A DNA stretch of 25,814 nucleotides from an uncultured Lachnospiraceae bacterium. Lineage in GTDB: Bacteria; Bacillota; Clostridia; Lachnospirales; Lachnospiraceae. Shown in pieces: positions 1-6,797 of the stretch (positions within the stretch are counted from its first letter, which is position 1; each line of letters starts with the position of its first letter). The position numbers and the translations under genes were made by a program. The notes beneath the pieces were generated by a model that was given only the letters and a program-made list of their open reading frames with translations, was not told where the DNA came from and did no database searches. The stretch spans positions 1 to 25,814 of the forward strand of contig CAJTQO010000049.1 in assembly GCA_910578405.1 (NCBI GenBank), in the 5' to 3' direction.

Positions 1-874
1 TCCCTTCCCATTCCCCCTTCGGATCCAGAATACGCACCTGCCTGTCCCGATTGACCAAATGGGCATTATATTCTTCCATCATGGATTCCATGCTTAAATC
101 CGCCGCATACCTGTCATAATTGCACTCAAATTCCCTCAAAACCGCCTGCAGCAAAGCCGCCCTCGCCACCCTCTTCCCACTTTCTAAAAAAAGGGATGTG
201 GCCGTTTCCGCAATCTCCTGCGGCATCACATCCATGTTTACATTAATCCCCACTCCAGTCACCACATGCTGGATGTAATCCCTTTCCAATGACAGCTCTG
301 TCAGTATCCCGCAAACCTTTTTCCCATGCACCACCACATCATTGGGCCATTTAATCCCGGCTTCCACGCCGCATTCCTTTTCCACCGCCTGCACAACGGA
401 AAGCGCCATTGCCAACGTCAGTCCAGCCGCCTGGGACGGCTGGCAGTCCGGGCGAAGGAGGATGGTAAAATAAATATCCTTTCCGGCCGGCGATTCCCAG
501 GCGCGTCCCCTTCTGCCCCGGCCCGCATTTTGCTTGTCCGCCACTACCACGGCCCCGTGCGGAGCCCCTTCCTCCCCCAGCCGTTTTGCATCTATATTGG
601 TAGACCCGGTTTCTTCATAAAAATAAATTTCCCTGCCTGCCCAACGGTTATGGATACGGCTCTTTAATTCATCCAGGGAAAGCACATCCGGATTTCCTTT
701 CAGTATATACCCTTTATTCCGCACGGCTTCGATGGTATACCCCTCTTCCTGTAACTGCTTCATCGCTTTCCAGACCGCTGTCCTGGATACGTGAAAATGA
801 TTGCAAAGCTCCTGCCCGGAAATATAATCCCCGCTTTCCCTCAGGACAGTCAGGATTTCGGATTTCATTTCCAT
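1..874 (-). CDS. birA: Bifunctional biotin operon repressor / biotin-[acetyl-CoA-carboxylase] ligase, C-terminus cut by window edge
   Basis: My reading of the minus strand from the ATG at 874 stays open for 291 codons to the window edge. The first ~60 residues form a winged helix-turn-helix (SGQELCNHFHVSRTAVWKAM), typical of the repressor-type BirA. The catalytic part follows: STNIDAK, the biotinyl-AMP loop GRGRRGRAW, the ligase motif KWPNDVVVHGKKVCGILTEL and GVGINVN. The family attaches biotin to carboxylase carrier proteins through biotinyl-5'-AMP, and the HTH class also represses biotin synthesis or transport genes. Only the C-terminal SH3-like cap is missing, beyond position 1. The start lies 10 nt after the argF stop, and a G-run within that gap serves as the ribosome binding site, so the two genes are probably translationally coupled. 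The identity is clear from motifs; the repressor role is inferred from the HTH. Confidence 0.95.
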   Translation of the reverse strand, partial: MEMKSEILTVLRESGDYISGQELCNHFHVSRTAVWKAMKQLQEEGYTIEAVRNKGYILKGNPDVLSLDELKSRIHNRWAGREIYFYEETGSTNIDAKRLGEEGAPHGAVVVADKQNAGRGRRGRAWESPAGKDIYFTILLRPDCQPSQAAGLTLAMALSVVQAVEKECGVEAGIKWPNDVVVHGKKVCGILTELSLERDYIQHVVTGVGINVNMDVMPQEIAETATSLFLESGKRVARAALLQAVLREFECNYDRYAADLSMESMMEEYNAHLVNRDRQVRILDPKGEWEG

Positions 875-884
875 AGCCCCCCCC

Positions 885-1889
885 CTATGCCTGCGGGATT
901 CCAAGGGTAGCCGCCATCACAGCCTTAATTGTATGCATACGGTTCTCCGCTTCCTCAAACACAATAGAGGCTTCGGATTCAAATACCTCGTCCGTCACTT
1001 CCATTTCCGCAATGCCGAATTTCCCTTCGATTTCCTTCCCAACTTTTGTCTTTACATCATGGAAAGCCGGAAGGCAGTGCATAAAGACCGCATCTTCCTT
1101 CGCATTTGCCATGGCCGCTTTATTCACCTGATAAGGAGACAGCTCCCGGATGCGCTCTTCCCACACTTCATCCGGCTCCCCCATGGAAACCCATACATCC
1201 GTGTAAACCACATCCGCATCCTTTGTCCCTTCCGCCACATCTTCCGTCAGCGTAATGGAAGCCCCGGTCTGCGCCGCAATCCTTCTGCATTCCTCCACTA
1301 ACGCACTTTCCGGAAAATATTTTTTAGAAGTGCATGCCACAAAATGCATTCCTAACTTCGCACATGCCACCATCAGCGAATTGCCCATATTATACCGGGC
1401 ATCGCCCATATACGTCAGACGGATGCCTTCCAGCCTGCCAAAACGCTCCCGGATGGTCAGCATATCTGCCAACATCTGCGTTGGATGAAACTCATTGGTT
1501 AAACCGTTCCATACCGGAACCGGCGCATATTTTGCCAGCTCTTCCACAATGTCTTGCTCAAACCCGCGGTATTCAATCCCCTCAAACATTCCGGCCAACA
1601 CCCTGGCCGTATCCGCAATGCTCTCTTTTTTCCCAATCTGGGAGCTGGACGGGTCCAAATAAGTGGTTCCCATCCCCAGGTCATGGGCCGCCACTTCAAA
1701 GGCGCTCCGTGTCCTGGTGCTGGTTTTTTCAAAAATCAACGCCACATTCTTCCCCTTATGCCACTGAGTCAGAGTCCCCTTTTTTTTCTTCTCTTTCAAA
1801 TCCGCCGCCAAATCCAGCATATATGTAATTTCCTCCGTTGTAAAATCTAACAGCTTTAAAAAATCCCTTCCCTTTAAATTCACATCCAT
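885..1889 (-). CDS. argF: Ornithine carbamoyltransferase
   Basis: This 334-residue protein has the usual length for the family, which makes citrulline from ornithine and carbamoyl phosphate in the cytoplasm. Visible motifs are the carbamoyl-phosphate loop STRTR (57-61), HPTQ (135-138), the ornithine loop with D231 and SMGE (235-238), and HCLP (271-274). The ATG at 1889 has a very close AGAGG upstream. A GTG two codons later (1883) is an alternative start and would give a protein beginning VNLKGRDF, closer to many homologues. birA follows after 10 nt. No other arginine-pathway gene is nearby, so anabolic ArgF cannot be separated from catabolic ArcB by context. ArgF is preferred because no arcA or arcC is visible. 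Confidence 0.95.
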   Translation of the reverse strand: MDVNLKGRDFLKLLDFTTEEITYMLDLAADLKEKKKKGTLTQWHKGKNVALIFEKTSTRTRSAFEVAAHDLGMGTTYLDPSSSQIGKKESIADTARVLAGMFEGIEYRGFEQDIVEELAKYAPVPVWNGLTNEFHPTQMLADMLTIRERFGRLEGIRLTYMGDARYNMGNSLMVACAKLGMHFVACTSKKYFPESALVEECRRIAAQTGASITLTEDVAEGTKDADVVYTDVWVSMGEPDEVWEERIRELSPYQVNKAAMANAKEDAVFMHCLPAFHDVKTKVGKEIEGKFGIAEMEVTDEVFESEASIVFEEAENRMHTIKAVMAATLGIPQA

Positions 1890-1936
1890 TTCCTCTCTTT
1901 CTCCTTTCCCATCCTGTTTCCAAAAATATCGGAAAA

Positions 1937-1969
1937 CCGGCAGAAGGAATCTTCCATTCCAACTGCCGG
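1937..1969 (-). terminator. Probable weak terminator of the nfeD-SPFH pair
   Basis: On the minus strand CCGGCAG (1969-1963) pairs with CTGCCGG (1943-1937), and an inner GGAA/TTCC adds four base pairs. The stem is followed by TTTTCC. It lies 37 nt after the SPFH gene stop. The T-run is short, so some read-through into argF is likely. No clear argF promoter is visible between this hairpin and the gene. Confidence 0.5.
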
Positions 1970-2005
1970 ATTCTGTTTTCCATCCGGAAAAATTATAAGC
2001 CCTTA

Positions 2006-2920
2006 TTATCCCATTACTTCCTTAATAGATGCCGCCAGTCCGGCCACCCCCTGGATTTGGGAAGGAATAATAATTTTCGTCGCCTTCCCGTCCGCCGCCT
2101 TTTCAAACGCCTCCAGGCTCTTAATCGTCAGCACCGAATCATCGGCGCCCGCTTCACGGATCATGCGGATACCGTCTGCTTTTGCCTGCTGCACTTTCAG
2201 AATCGCTTCCGCCTCACCTTCCGCCTCACGGATCATTTTCTCCTTTTGCGCTTCTGCACGCAGAATCGCTGACTGTTTCTCCGCCTCCGCCTCCAGAATG
2301 GCCGATTCTTTCTTACCTTCGGCTACCAGCACGGTCGATTTCTTCTCCCCTTCCGCACGCAGAATCGCCTCACGCCTCTCACGTTCCGCTTTCATCTGCT
2401 TCTCCATCGCATCCTGAATCGCCGCCGGAGGGATGATATTCTTCAATTCCACACGGTTGACTTTAATCCCCCACGGGTCTGTGGCGATATCCAAAGATGC
2501 GCGCATTTTCGTATTAATCACTTCCCTGGAAGTCAGCGTCTGATCCAATTCCATCTCACCGATGATATTACGCAAAGTAGTTGCCGTCAGATTTTCAATG
2601 GCCATAATCGGGTTTTCCACCCCGTAAGCAAAAAGCTTGGGATCTGTAATCTGGAAAAAAACCACCGTATCAATACGCATCGTTACATTATCTTTTGTAA
2701 TCACCGGCTGAGGCGCAAAATCCACTACCTGCTCCTTTAAGTTGACTTTCTTTGCCACCTTATCCAAAAAAGGCGTTTTAAAATGAAGCCCTACCGACCA
2801 TGTACCCTGGTATGCGCCCAAGCGTTCCATAACATATGCATATGCCTGCGGGACAATCTTGATGCAGGATGCCAGAACCGCTACAAAAATGCCCAAAATA
2901 GCTACCAATATCCATCCCAT
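2006..2920 (-). CDS. SPFH/band 7 (stomatin/prohibitin-like) membrane protein
   Basis: This 304-residue protein has one N-terminal hydrophobic segment (about 2-22), then a band 7 domain (about 25-190, including VNLKEQVVDFAPQPVITKDN). An Ala/Glu-rich coiled coil with an 11-12 residue repeat (LRAEGEKKS, VLVAEGKKES, ILEAEAEKQS, ILRAEAQKE) covers about 185-235, and the C-terminus is short. Proteins of this family form ring-like oligomers on the membrane and are linked to membrane microdomains and protein quality control. The gene starts 1 nt after the stop of an NfeD-like gene. NfeD/stomatin pairing is a known conserved arrangement in bacteria, in which NfeD is thought to act with the SPFH oligomer. 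It resembles QmcA or slipin, but I cannot assign a subfamily. The substrate is unknown. Confidence 0.93.
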   Translation of the reverse strand: MGWILVAILGIFVAVLASCIKIVPQAYAYVMERLGAYQGTWSVGLHFKTPFLDKVAKKVNLKEQVVDFAPQPVITKDNVTMRIDTVVFFQITDPKLFAYGVENPIMAIENLTATTLRNIIGEMELDQTLTSREVINTKMRASLDIATDPWGIKVNRVELKNIIPPAAIQDAMEKQMKAERERREAILRAEGEKKSTVLVAEGKKESAILEAEAEKQSAILRAEAQKEKMIREAEGEAEAILKVQQAKADGIRMIREAGADDSVLTIKSLEAFEKAADGKATKIIIPSQIQGVAGLAASIKEVMG

Positions 2921-2921
2921 A

Positions 2922-3368
2922 TTACTTCTCCTCTTTCCTTTCTTCTACAATCAGCTTTACGCCATTGATTGCGACAATATCCACCACACTGCCGGCCTGG
3001 AGCGCTAAACCGTCTTCCGTTGTGCGCGCCATCCACTCCATACCGCCTACCGTCACCTGCCCGATGCCCTGGAGGTTATTGATTTCGCTGACCACAATGG
3101 CCTGCTTTCCCACCAGGCTTTCCGCATTCGTTCGGATCCTATCCTTGTTGAAATACCGGACAGCCACCGGCCTGGTAAAATAGAGAAACACTACCGACAC
3201 GATTAAACAGAGGACTATCTGCACGATAAACGGCGCCCCAAAGCCAGCGGCAATCACCGCTGCCAATGCGCCTCCTGCAAACCATATCGTCGTCAGCCCC
3301 ATGGTCACTATTTCCACCCCGATAAACACAACCAATGCCACAAGCCAGAAAATCGTCTCATTCATCAT
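2922..3368 (-). CDS. NfeD-like membrane protein (short type)
   Basis: This 148-residue protein has about three hydrophobic segments (roughly 5-25, 28-45 and 48-66), then a soluble C-terminal beta-rich part (about 80-145). That part has the OB-fold NfeD pattern: LVGKQAIVVSEI, GQVTVGGMEWMA and GSVVDIVAINGVKLIVE. It is the short form, lacking the ClpP-class protease domain found in long NfeD proteins. The stop is 1 nt before the SPFH gene, so the two are almost certainly co-transcribed and the products probably interact. A sigma-A-like promoter lies 56 nt upstream. The ATG at 3368 is followed at once by a second ATG; the G-rich ribosome binding site is about 11 nt upstream, so either Met could start. 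Confidence 0.92.
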   Translation of the reverse strand: MMNETIFWLVALVVFIGVEIVTMGLTTIWFAGGALAAVIAAGFGAPFIVQIVLCLIVSVVFLYFTRPVAVRYFNKDRIRTNAESLVGKQAIVVSEINNLQGIGQVTVGGMEWMARTTEDGLALQAGSVVDIVAINGVKLIVEERKEEK

Positions 3369-3423
3369 TTATACATGCCCCCTTCCCGCCTCCTTTTTGT
3401 GCTTACCCTTCTGTGCCTCTTTT

Positions 3424-3452
3424 ATCTTACTATATTTTTTCCTTATATTCAA
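3424..3452 (-). promoter_or_regulatory. Promoter of nfeD-SPFH pair
   Basis: On the minus strand TTGAAT (3452-3447) and TAAGAT (3429-3424) are separated by 17 nt, in AT-rich sequence, with a G-rich ribosome binding region downstream. Confidence 0.7.
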
Positions 3453-3477
3453 TATAACATTCTGTATTATTCGCAGT

Positions 3478-3551
3478 TCATGCAAACATTCCGTTACGGC
3501 TCACTCCGTTCCAGTAACAGGTGAAAATCCATGCAAAATTTGCTTCGCAAA
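3478..3551. repeat. Structured intergenic element, possible dispersed repeat
   Basis: Between the wall-hydrolase terminator and the nfeD promoter lies a palindrome-rich stretch. GTTAC at 3493-3497 pairs with GTAAC at 3514-3518, with an alternative inner ACGG/CCGT pairing. It is flanked by ATGCAAA copies and by TTTGCTTCGCAAA. There is no reading frame of note. The compact nested hairpins resemble dispersed intergenic repeats, but only one copy is in this window, so that is inference. Confidence 0.35.
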
Positions 3552-3555
3552 CGGA

Positions 3556-3594
3556 AAGAAAAAATCCCCAAACTGCGCCACACCGTCTGGGGAT
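3556..3594 (-). terminator. Intrinsic terminator of the wall-hydrolase gene
   Basis: On the minus strand ATCCCCA (3594-3588) pairs with TGGGGAT (3570-3564), followed by six T residues and then CT. It lies about 100 nt after the wall-hydrolase stop, and the orientation and T-run fit a rho-independent terminator. Confidence 0.85.
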
Positions 3595-3694
3595 TCTTCC
3601 TTTATCCATATAGATTTTTATAGCTTTTGCCTGTTGGCGCACTGCTTACGCCGGCCGGAATGCCATATACCGTTTTCCCTGTATCCGCCTTCTC

Positions 3695-4921
3695 TTACCA
3701 GAAAACATGGTCACGGATAACAAGCCCTTCATGTGTGCCTGCACGCCGGAAATGCGTCGCGCCGCCAATATTGGTTGCGCCGTTTAACGCCTCCCTGGCT
3801 GCCGTAAAGCAGCTTTCCGGAATATTGTTCCCGTATGCCCTTGCCAGTCTGCCGTTCAATGCCGGAGTGAACTGTCCGGAAGCATAAATCACGCCGGAAA
3901 TGGAATTCGGATAAGCGCCGCTCCTGACACGGTTCATCACTGTCGCGCCTACCGCAAGCTGCCCTTCGTAACCTTGGTTGCCCGCCTCACAGTAAATCAA
4001 AGCCGCCAGCAGCCTTGTATCGTCTGCGCCTGCTGCCACCGCCCCTTGATTTGCGGTCAGTTTCGCTTTGGCGCGCGCTTCGGCCTCCGCCTTTTCCCTT
4101 GCACGGATAACTTCCATAGTTTCACCGGTGTCAATATGGAAATCCATGTTTACAAACTCTGCGGACACATAACCCACTTCATCGCCGTAGTCTACGCTAA
4201 TCCACTCATCGTTGACCACTTCCACCACATCCAATTCATCGTCTTGCGCAATCAGCGCAAATACGCCGGCATCCGTGTTCGGCTCCTTGCGCACACGCAA
4301 AGCGTCTGTTTCAATGGTTACAATCATATTCCCTACTTCGCCCGCCAGACTTTCCGCCTCTTCACCAAACAATAGGTATTCATCCTTTGCCCAGCCAATC
4401 AGATTGCCGGATTTTATCTTCGTCCAGCCGTCCCGCCGCTCTAAAATCCTGCCGCCGCAGTCCTTGTAAAGCAACCCGACCTTCTCCGAATCCTCGCTGG
4501 CCTCGGCACGTACGTTTAACGCATTCTGCACATCCGCCATCACCAGGTCGGACGCTTCCTCTTTCTGTTCCACGCTGCTGCGGTTCCCCCTTCTTGCGGC
4601 CATTCCGTTTCCAAAGGAAGGATCCGGCAGAAACCCTCTTGCATATTCTTCATCGAATGTCGCTTTTGCAACGTCAGACGCAAAGACTGCAGTCACCCCT
4701 GCATTCAATGTATCCAGACACTCCTTGCTGCTTGTCGCATCCTTCCCCTCCGGCAGGCTGGCATTTCCCATAGCCGCCACGCCTACGTTCAGCGAATCCA
4801 GATACTCCTTACTGCTTGTTGCATTATCCTTGGCTACAGCCGTCATACTCATAGCCATCATTGTGGCCAGCCCAAAAGCGAAGCCAGACAGTCTATGAAC
4901 CAAACTTCTGTTCCTTGACAT
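3695..4921 (-). CDS. Secreted SleB-type cell wall hydrolase with two SH3-like domains
   Basis: The start chosen is the ATG at 4921, behind GGAGGGAAAGAAA. The in-frame ATG at 4987 has no such site and lies ahead of the ribosome binding site. The 408-residue product has a signal peptide (about 1-31, cut near AVAKDN). A duplicated motif follows (ATSSKEYLDSLNVGV at 34-48 and ATSSKECLDTLNAGV at 62-76), then two bacterial SH3 domains (about 127-185 and 199-258) and an Ala/Glu/Lys-rich helix (268-288). The C-terminal SleB/hydrolase-2 domain (299-408) carries YCEAGNQGYEGQLAVG, in which E312 is the likely catalytic acid. The family contains lytic enzymes acting on spore cortex or vegetative peptidoglycan, and the SH3 domains probably bind wall. 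A spore role is possible but not shown. It has its own promoters and terminator, so it is monocistronic. Confidence 0.92.
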   Translation of the reverse strand: MSRNRSLVHRLSGFAFGLATMMAMSMTAVAKDNATSSKEYLDSLNVGVAAMGNASLPEGKDATSSKECLDTLNAGVTAVFASDVAKATFDEEYARGFLPDPSFGNGMAARRGNRSSVEQKEEASDLVMADVQNALNVRAEASEDSEKVGLLYKDCGGRILERRDGWTKIKSGNLIGWAKDEYLLFGEEAESLAGEVGNMIVTIETDALRVRKEPNTDAGVFALIAQDDELDVVEVVNDEWISVDYGDEVGYVSAEFVNMDFHIDTGETMEVIRAREKAEAEARAKAKLTANQGAVAAGADDTRLLAALIYCEAGNQGYEGQLAVGATVMNRVRSGAYPNSISGVIYASGQFTPALNGRLARAYGNNIPESCFTAAREALNGATNIGGATHFRRAGTHEGLVIRDHVFW

Positions 4922-4996
4922 TTTCTTTCCCTCCAGGTTTTTATTATGCCCCTGCCGCTTTGCAAATCCCTCTGCCTGCAAGGACATTTCATACTT

Positions 4997-5026
4997 AGTA
5001 TACCCTTTTCTTATGGATTTGTTACA
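4997..5026 (-). promoter_or_regulatory. Possible proximal second promoter of wall hydrolase
   Basis: On the minus strand a TATACT -10 (5002-4997) lies 18 nt from TGTAAC (5026-5021), which would overlap the -35 position. TGTAAC is also half of the operator-like repeat. The -35 match is weak, so activation by a bound regulator is one possibility. Confidence 0.35.
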
Positions 5027-5046
5027 AAATTATTAATTTTGTTACA
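5021..5046. promoter_or_regulatory. Operator-like palindrome flanked by GTTACA repeats
   Basis: ACAAAATT (5024-5031) and AATTTTGT (5035-5042) form a 19-bp palindrome. GTTACA occurs directly repeated at 5021-5026 and 5041-5046, 20 bp apart, close to two helical turns. The site starts right at the predicted transcription start of the distal promoter and overlaps the -35 of the proximal one. This placement suits a regulator, for example a response regulator dimer. The regulator is not identified. Confidence 0.5.
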
Positions 5047-5051
5047 TGAAT

Positions 5052-5080
5052 ATAATATCAAAGGAATTGCTTTTTGTCAA
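5052..5080 (-). promoter_or_regulatory. Main promoter of wall hydrolase
   Basis: On the minus strand TTGACA (5080-5075) and TATTAT (5057-5052) are 17 nt apart, near-perfect sigma-A consensus. Transcription would begin near 5045 and give a leader of about 125 nt. The remaining stretch up to the proC stop (5081-5235) shows no gene or clear terminator. Confidence 0.8.
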
Positions 5081-5235
5081 GATTATGCTTTGCGGTCTGT
5101 TTTTATATACTCTTTACGCAGTCTTTTTCATCCTTTCGCTCTCTTTTACGTCGTCCGCCTCCCCCTCCAAAACACCTGAAATCCGCCCTGTCCATGGCCA
5201 ATGCGGACATAGCCAAACATCCGTAAACTTTACCG

Positions 5236-6030
5236 CTACAGCTTCCGCGATTTCTCCACACAAGCCTCTATGGCTCCCATCACTGCCGCGCGAAACCCAT
5301 TTTGCTCCAATGCCTTTACCCCTTCAATGGTCGTCCCTCCCGGCGAACAGACCATATCTTTCAATTCCCCCGGATGCCGCCCGGTTTCCAAAACCATCTT
5401 TGCACTCCCAAGCGCCGCCTGCGCCGCAAACTGATACGCCTGCGCCCGGGGCATGCCTGCCTGCACCGCCCCGTCAGCCATAGCTTCGATAAACATAAAC
5501 GCAAAGGCCGGGGAACTGCCGCCCACCGCGCCAGCCGCATCCATTAACCGCTCCGGAATCGCCACTGCGCTTCCGAAACTTTCCATCAACTTCCGGCAAA
5601 AAGCCTCTTCTTCCGGCGTTACAAAGGGATTACTGCATACAGCCGTGCAGCCCGCCCCCACCAAAGCGGGAGTGTTCGGCATACAGCGGATTAACCTAAT
5701 CTGTTTGCCAAATTCCTCTTCTATCCATGCTATCGTTTTGCCTGCCGCAATGCTGACCAACAATTTTTCCCCATCCACTACATCCTTTATCTCACCAATC
5801 ACCTCCGGAAAAAAAACAGGCTTCACCGCAAGAATCAACGTTTGCGCCTGCTGCGCCACCTGACGGTTATCCGCTGACGTTTTGATTCCATATTCCTCTT
5901 CCATCTTCCTTCTGGTCGCTTCTGTCTTGGCCGACCCAATAATATCCGAAGCCCCCACAATTCCCTGCTTCAGCATTCCCCCAATCATCGCTTTTGCCAT
6001 ATTCCCCAACCCGATAAAACCTATTTTCAT
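5236..6030 (-). CDS. proC: Pyrroline-5-carboxylate reductase
   Basis: The start chosen is the ATG at 6030 (MKIGFIGLGNMAKAMIGGM) behind CAGGAAGG. The frame stays open to 6240, but that extension would put 70 residues ahead of the Rossmann glycine motif and overlap the neighbouring gene. The 264-residue product has the normal length. GxGxMA at 6-11 binds NADPH, RCMPNTPALVGAG is in the middle, and the C-terminal dimerisation domain carries the family signature around SSPAFAFMFIEAMADGAVQAG and VCSPGGTTIEG. It reduces 1-pyrroline-5-carboxylate to proline in the cytoplasm, the last step of proline synthesis. proA and proB are not in the window. The upstream region carries an odd 31-bp direct repeat. 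No clear terminator follows. Confidence 0.95.
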   Translation of the reverse strand: MKIGFIGLGNMAKAMIGGMLKQGIVGASDIIGSAKTEATRRKMEEEYGIKTSADNRQVAQQAQTLILAVKPVFFPEVIGEIKDVVDGEKLLVSIAAGKTIAWIEEEFGKQIRLIRCMPNTPALVGAGCTAVCSNPFVTPEEEAFCRKLMESFGSAVAIPERLMDAAGAVGGSSPAFAFMFIEAMADGAVQAGMPRAQAYQFAAQAALGSAKMVLETGRHPGELKDMVCSPGGTTIEGVKALEQNGFRAAVMGAIEACVEKSRKL

Positions 6031-6049
6031 CCTTCCTGCCCCTTTCTTA

Positions 6050-6080
6050 ATTCCAGTTCCGCATCTGTCCAGAAACGCCC
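6050..6080. repeat. 31-bp direct repeat, copy 1 (proC leader)
   Basis: Matches 6158-6188 with one mismatch (c/t at 6065 versus 6173). The copies are 108 bp apart. Between them GGAAGGAAT (6090-6098) and ATTCCTTCC (6121-6129) form a 9-bp inverted repeat. This copy ends 20 nt before the proC start. Confidence 0.85.
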
Positions 6081-6157
6081 ACTTCTCTTGGAAGGAATTC
6101 CCGATGCTTCCACATCCGGCATTCCTTCCCGGCGCTTCTTGGACACATGCTGTTTTT

Positions 6158-6188
6158 ATTCCAGTTCCGCATTTGTCCAGAAACGCCC
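6158..6188. repeat. 31-bp direct repeat, copy 2 (after the split-barrel gene)
   Basis: Second copy of the repeat at 6050-6080. It begins immediately after the stop codon of the 6189-6662 gene. Weaker similarity continues into the last codons of that gene, which suggests that an ancestral duplication included the gene end. Confidence 0.85.
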
Positions 6189-6662
6189 CTACTTCTTCCC
6201 GCTTCGGCGCTTCCCGGTTAGCCGCTCTACTTTCAGACAATAAACTTTGGTTTGCGGCATAACCGCCTTCTGGAACGGAAAATCTTCCTTATGGAAATGC
6301 CCCATCAGCACAGACAAAGCCCTGTGCTTCTCCTCTTCCGGAACCATTTCCAACCTGCCGCAGCCGATTACGCTTTCATAATTCATCGTACAGTTCCCAT
6401 TGGCATAATCCGTCACCAGCTCATGGGAACAATCCATCTCAAATCCGGCCCTGTTATCCCTTGCCATTAATTCATATTTTTTCCCTTCCGTCGCACCATG
6501 GAAATATAAGGTAATCTCCCCATCCATTACCTCCATTCCGAAATTCACCGGCACAATATACGGGAATTCCTCATCGTGCAGCGCCAGCCTGCATACGTCG
6601 CACCGTTTCATTACTTCCAGGATTTCCTGCCTGTCCTTTATTTCCCTGTCCTTACGTCTCAT
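6189..6662 (-). CDS. Pyridoxamine 5'-phosphate oxidase-family (FMN-binding split barrel) protein
   Basis: This 157-residue protein has the pattern of the NimA-like subgroup of flavin-binding split-barrel proteins. The N-terminal part (MRRKDREIKDRQEILEVMKR) is followed by a strand region with the PYIVPVNFGME motif near 34-44 and LYFHGATEGKKYELM (52-66), a loop seen in FMN-binding relatives. NYESVIGCGRLEMV lies in the second half. Members bind flavin and act as small-molecule oxidoreductases; some reduce nitroimidazoles. The substrate here is unknown and resistance should not be assumed. The ribosome binding site GGAGGATATGC precedes the ATG at 6662. It probably shares a transcript with the upstream methyltransferase gene, 110 nt away, since no terminator lies between them. 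Confidence 0.85.
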   Translation of the reverse strand: MRRKDREIKDRQEILEVMKRCDVCRLALHDEEFPYIVPVNFGMEVMDGEITLYFHGATEGKKYELMARDNRAGFEMDCSHELVTDYANGNCTMNYESVIGCGRLEMVPEEEKHRALSVLMGHFHKEDFPFQKAVMPQTKVYCLKVERLTGKRRSGKK

Positions 6663-6699
6663 GCATATCCTCCATTTTCATATTTAATAAAAGCGCTAA

Positions 6700-6797
6700 T
6701 CATCCACCTAACTTATCCCTATGTTTCGTTGTCTAAATTTCCACCTGACTGCGTTGGCTTCACGTAACGATGTCACCGCAGCGCCGCCCGCCTCTGC
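6700..6797 (-). repeat. Intergenic element B, overlapping the end of the methyltransferase gene
   Basis: The minus strand here contains GCGGTGACATCGTT followed by AGCCAACGCAGTC, closely matching the murA leader (element A, about 23825-23940). A GTG at 6776 overlaps the methyltransferase stop (GTGA at 6773-6776). It opens a 22-codon frame to 6708 (VTSLREANAVRW..., ending IGIS). The frame is short and may not be translated. The resemblance of the two elements is what makes it notable. Confidence 0.5.

Noticed and set aside
885..1889. Catabolic ornithine carbamoyltransferase (ArcB) of an arginine deiminase pathway
   Set aside because: No arcA, arcC or arcD nearby; the gene is paired with birA. 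It cannot be excluded from sequence alone, but the anabolic name is the safer one.
6031..6240. Upstream extension of proC to an ATG at 6240
   Set aside because: It would place 70 residues before the Rossmann glycine motif and overlap the neighbouring gene; the ATG at 6030 has a ribosome binding site and fits the family.
6189..6662. Nitroimidazole resistance gene (nim)
   Set aside because: The split-barrel fold fits, but the family is broad and there is no evidence for that activity.
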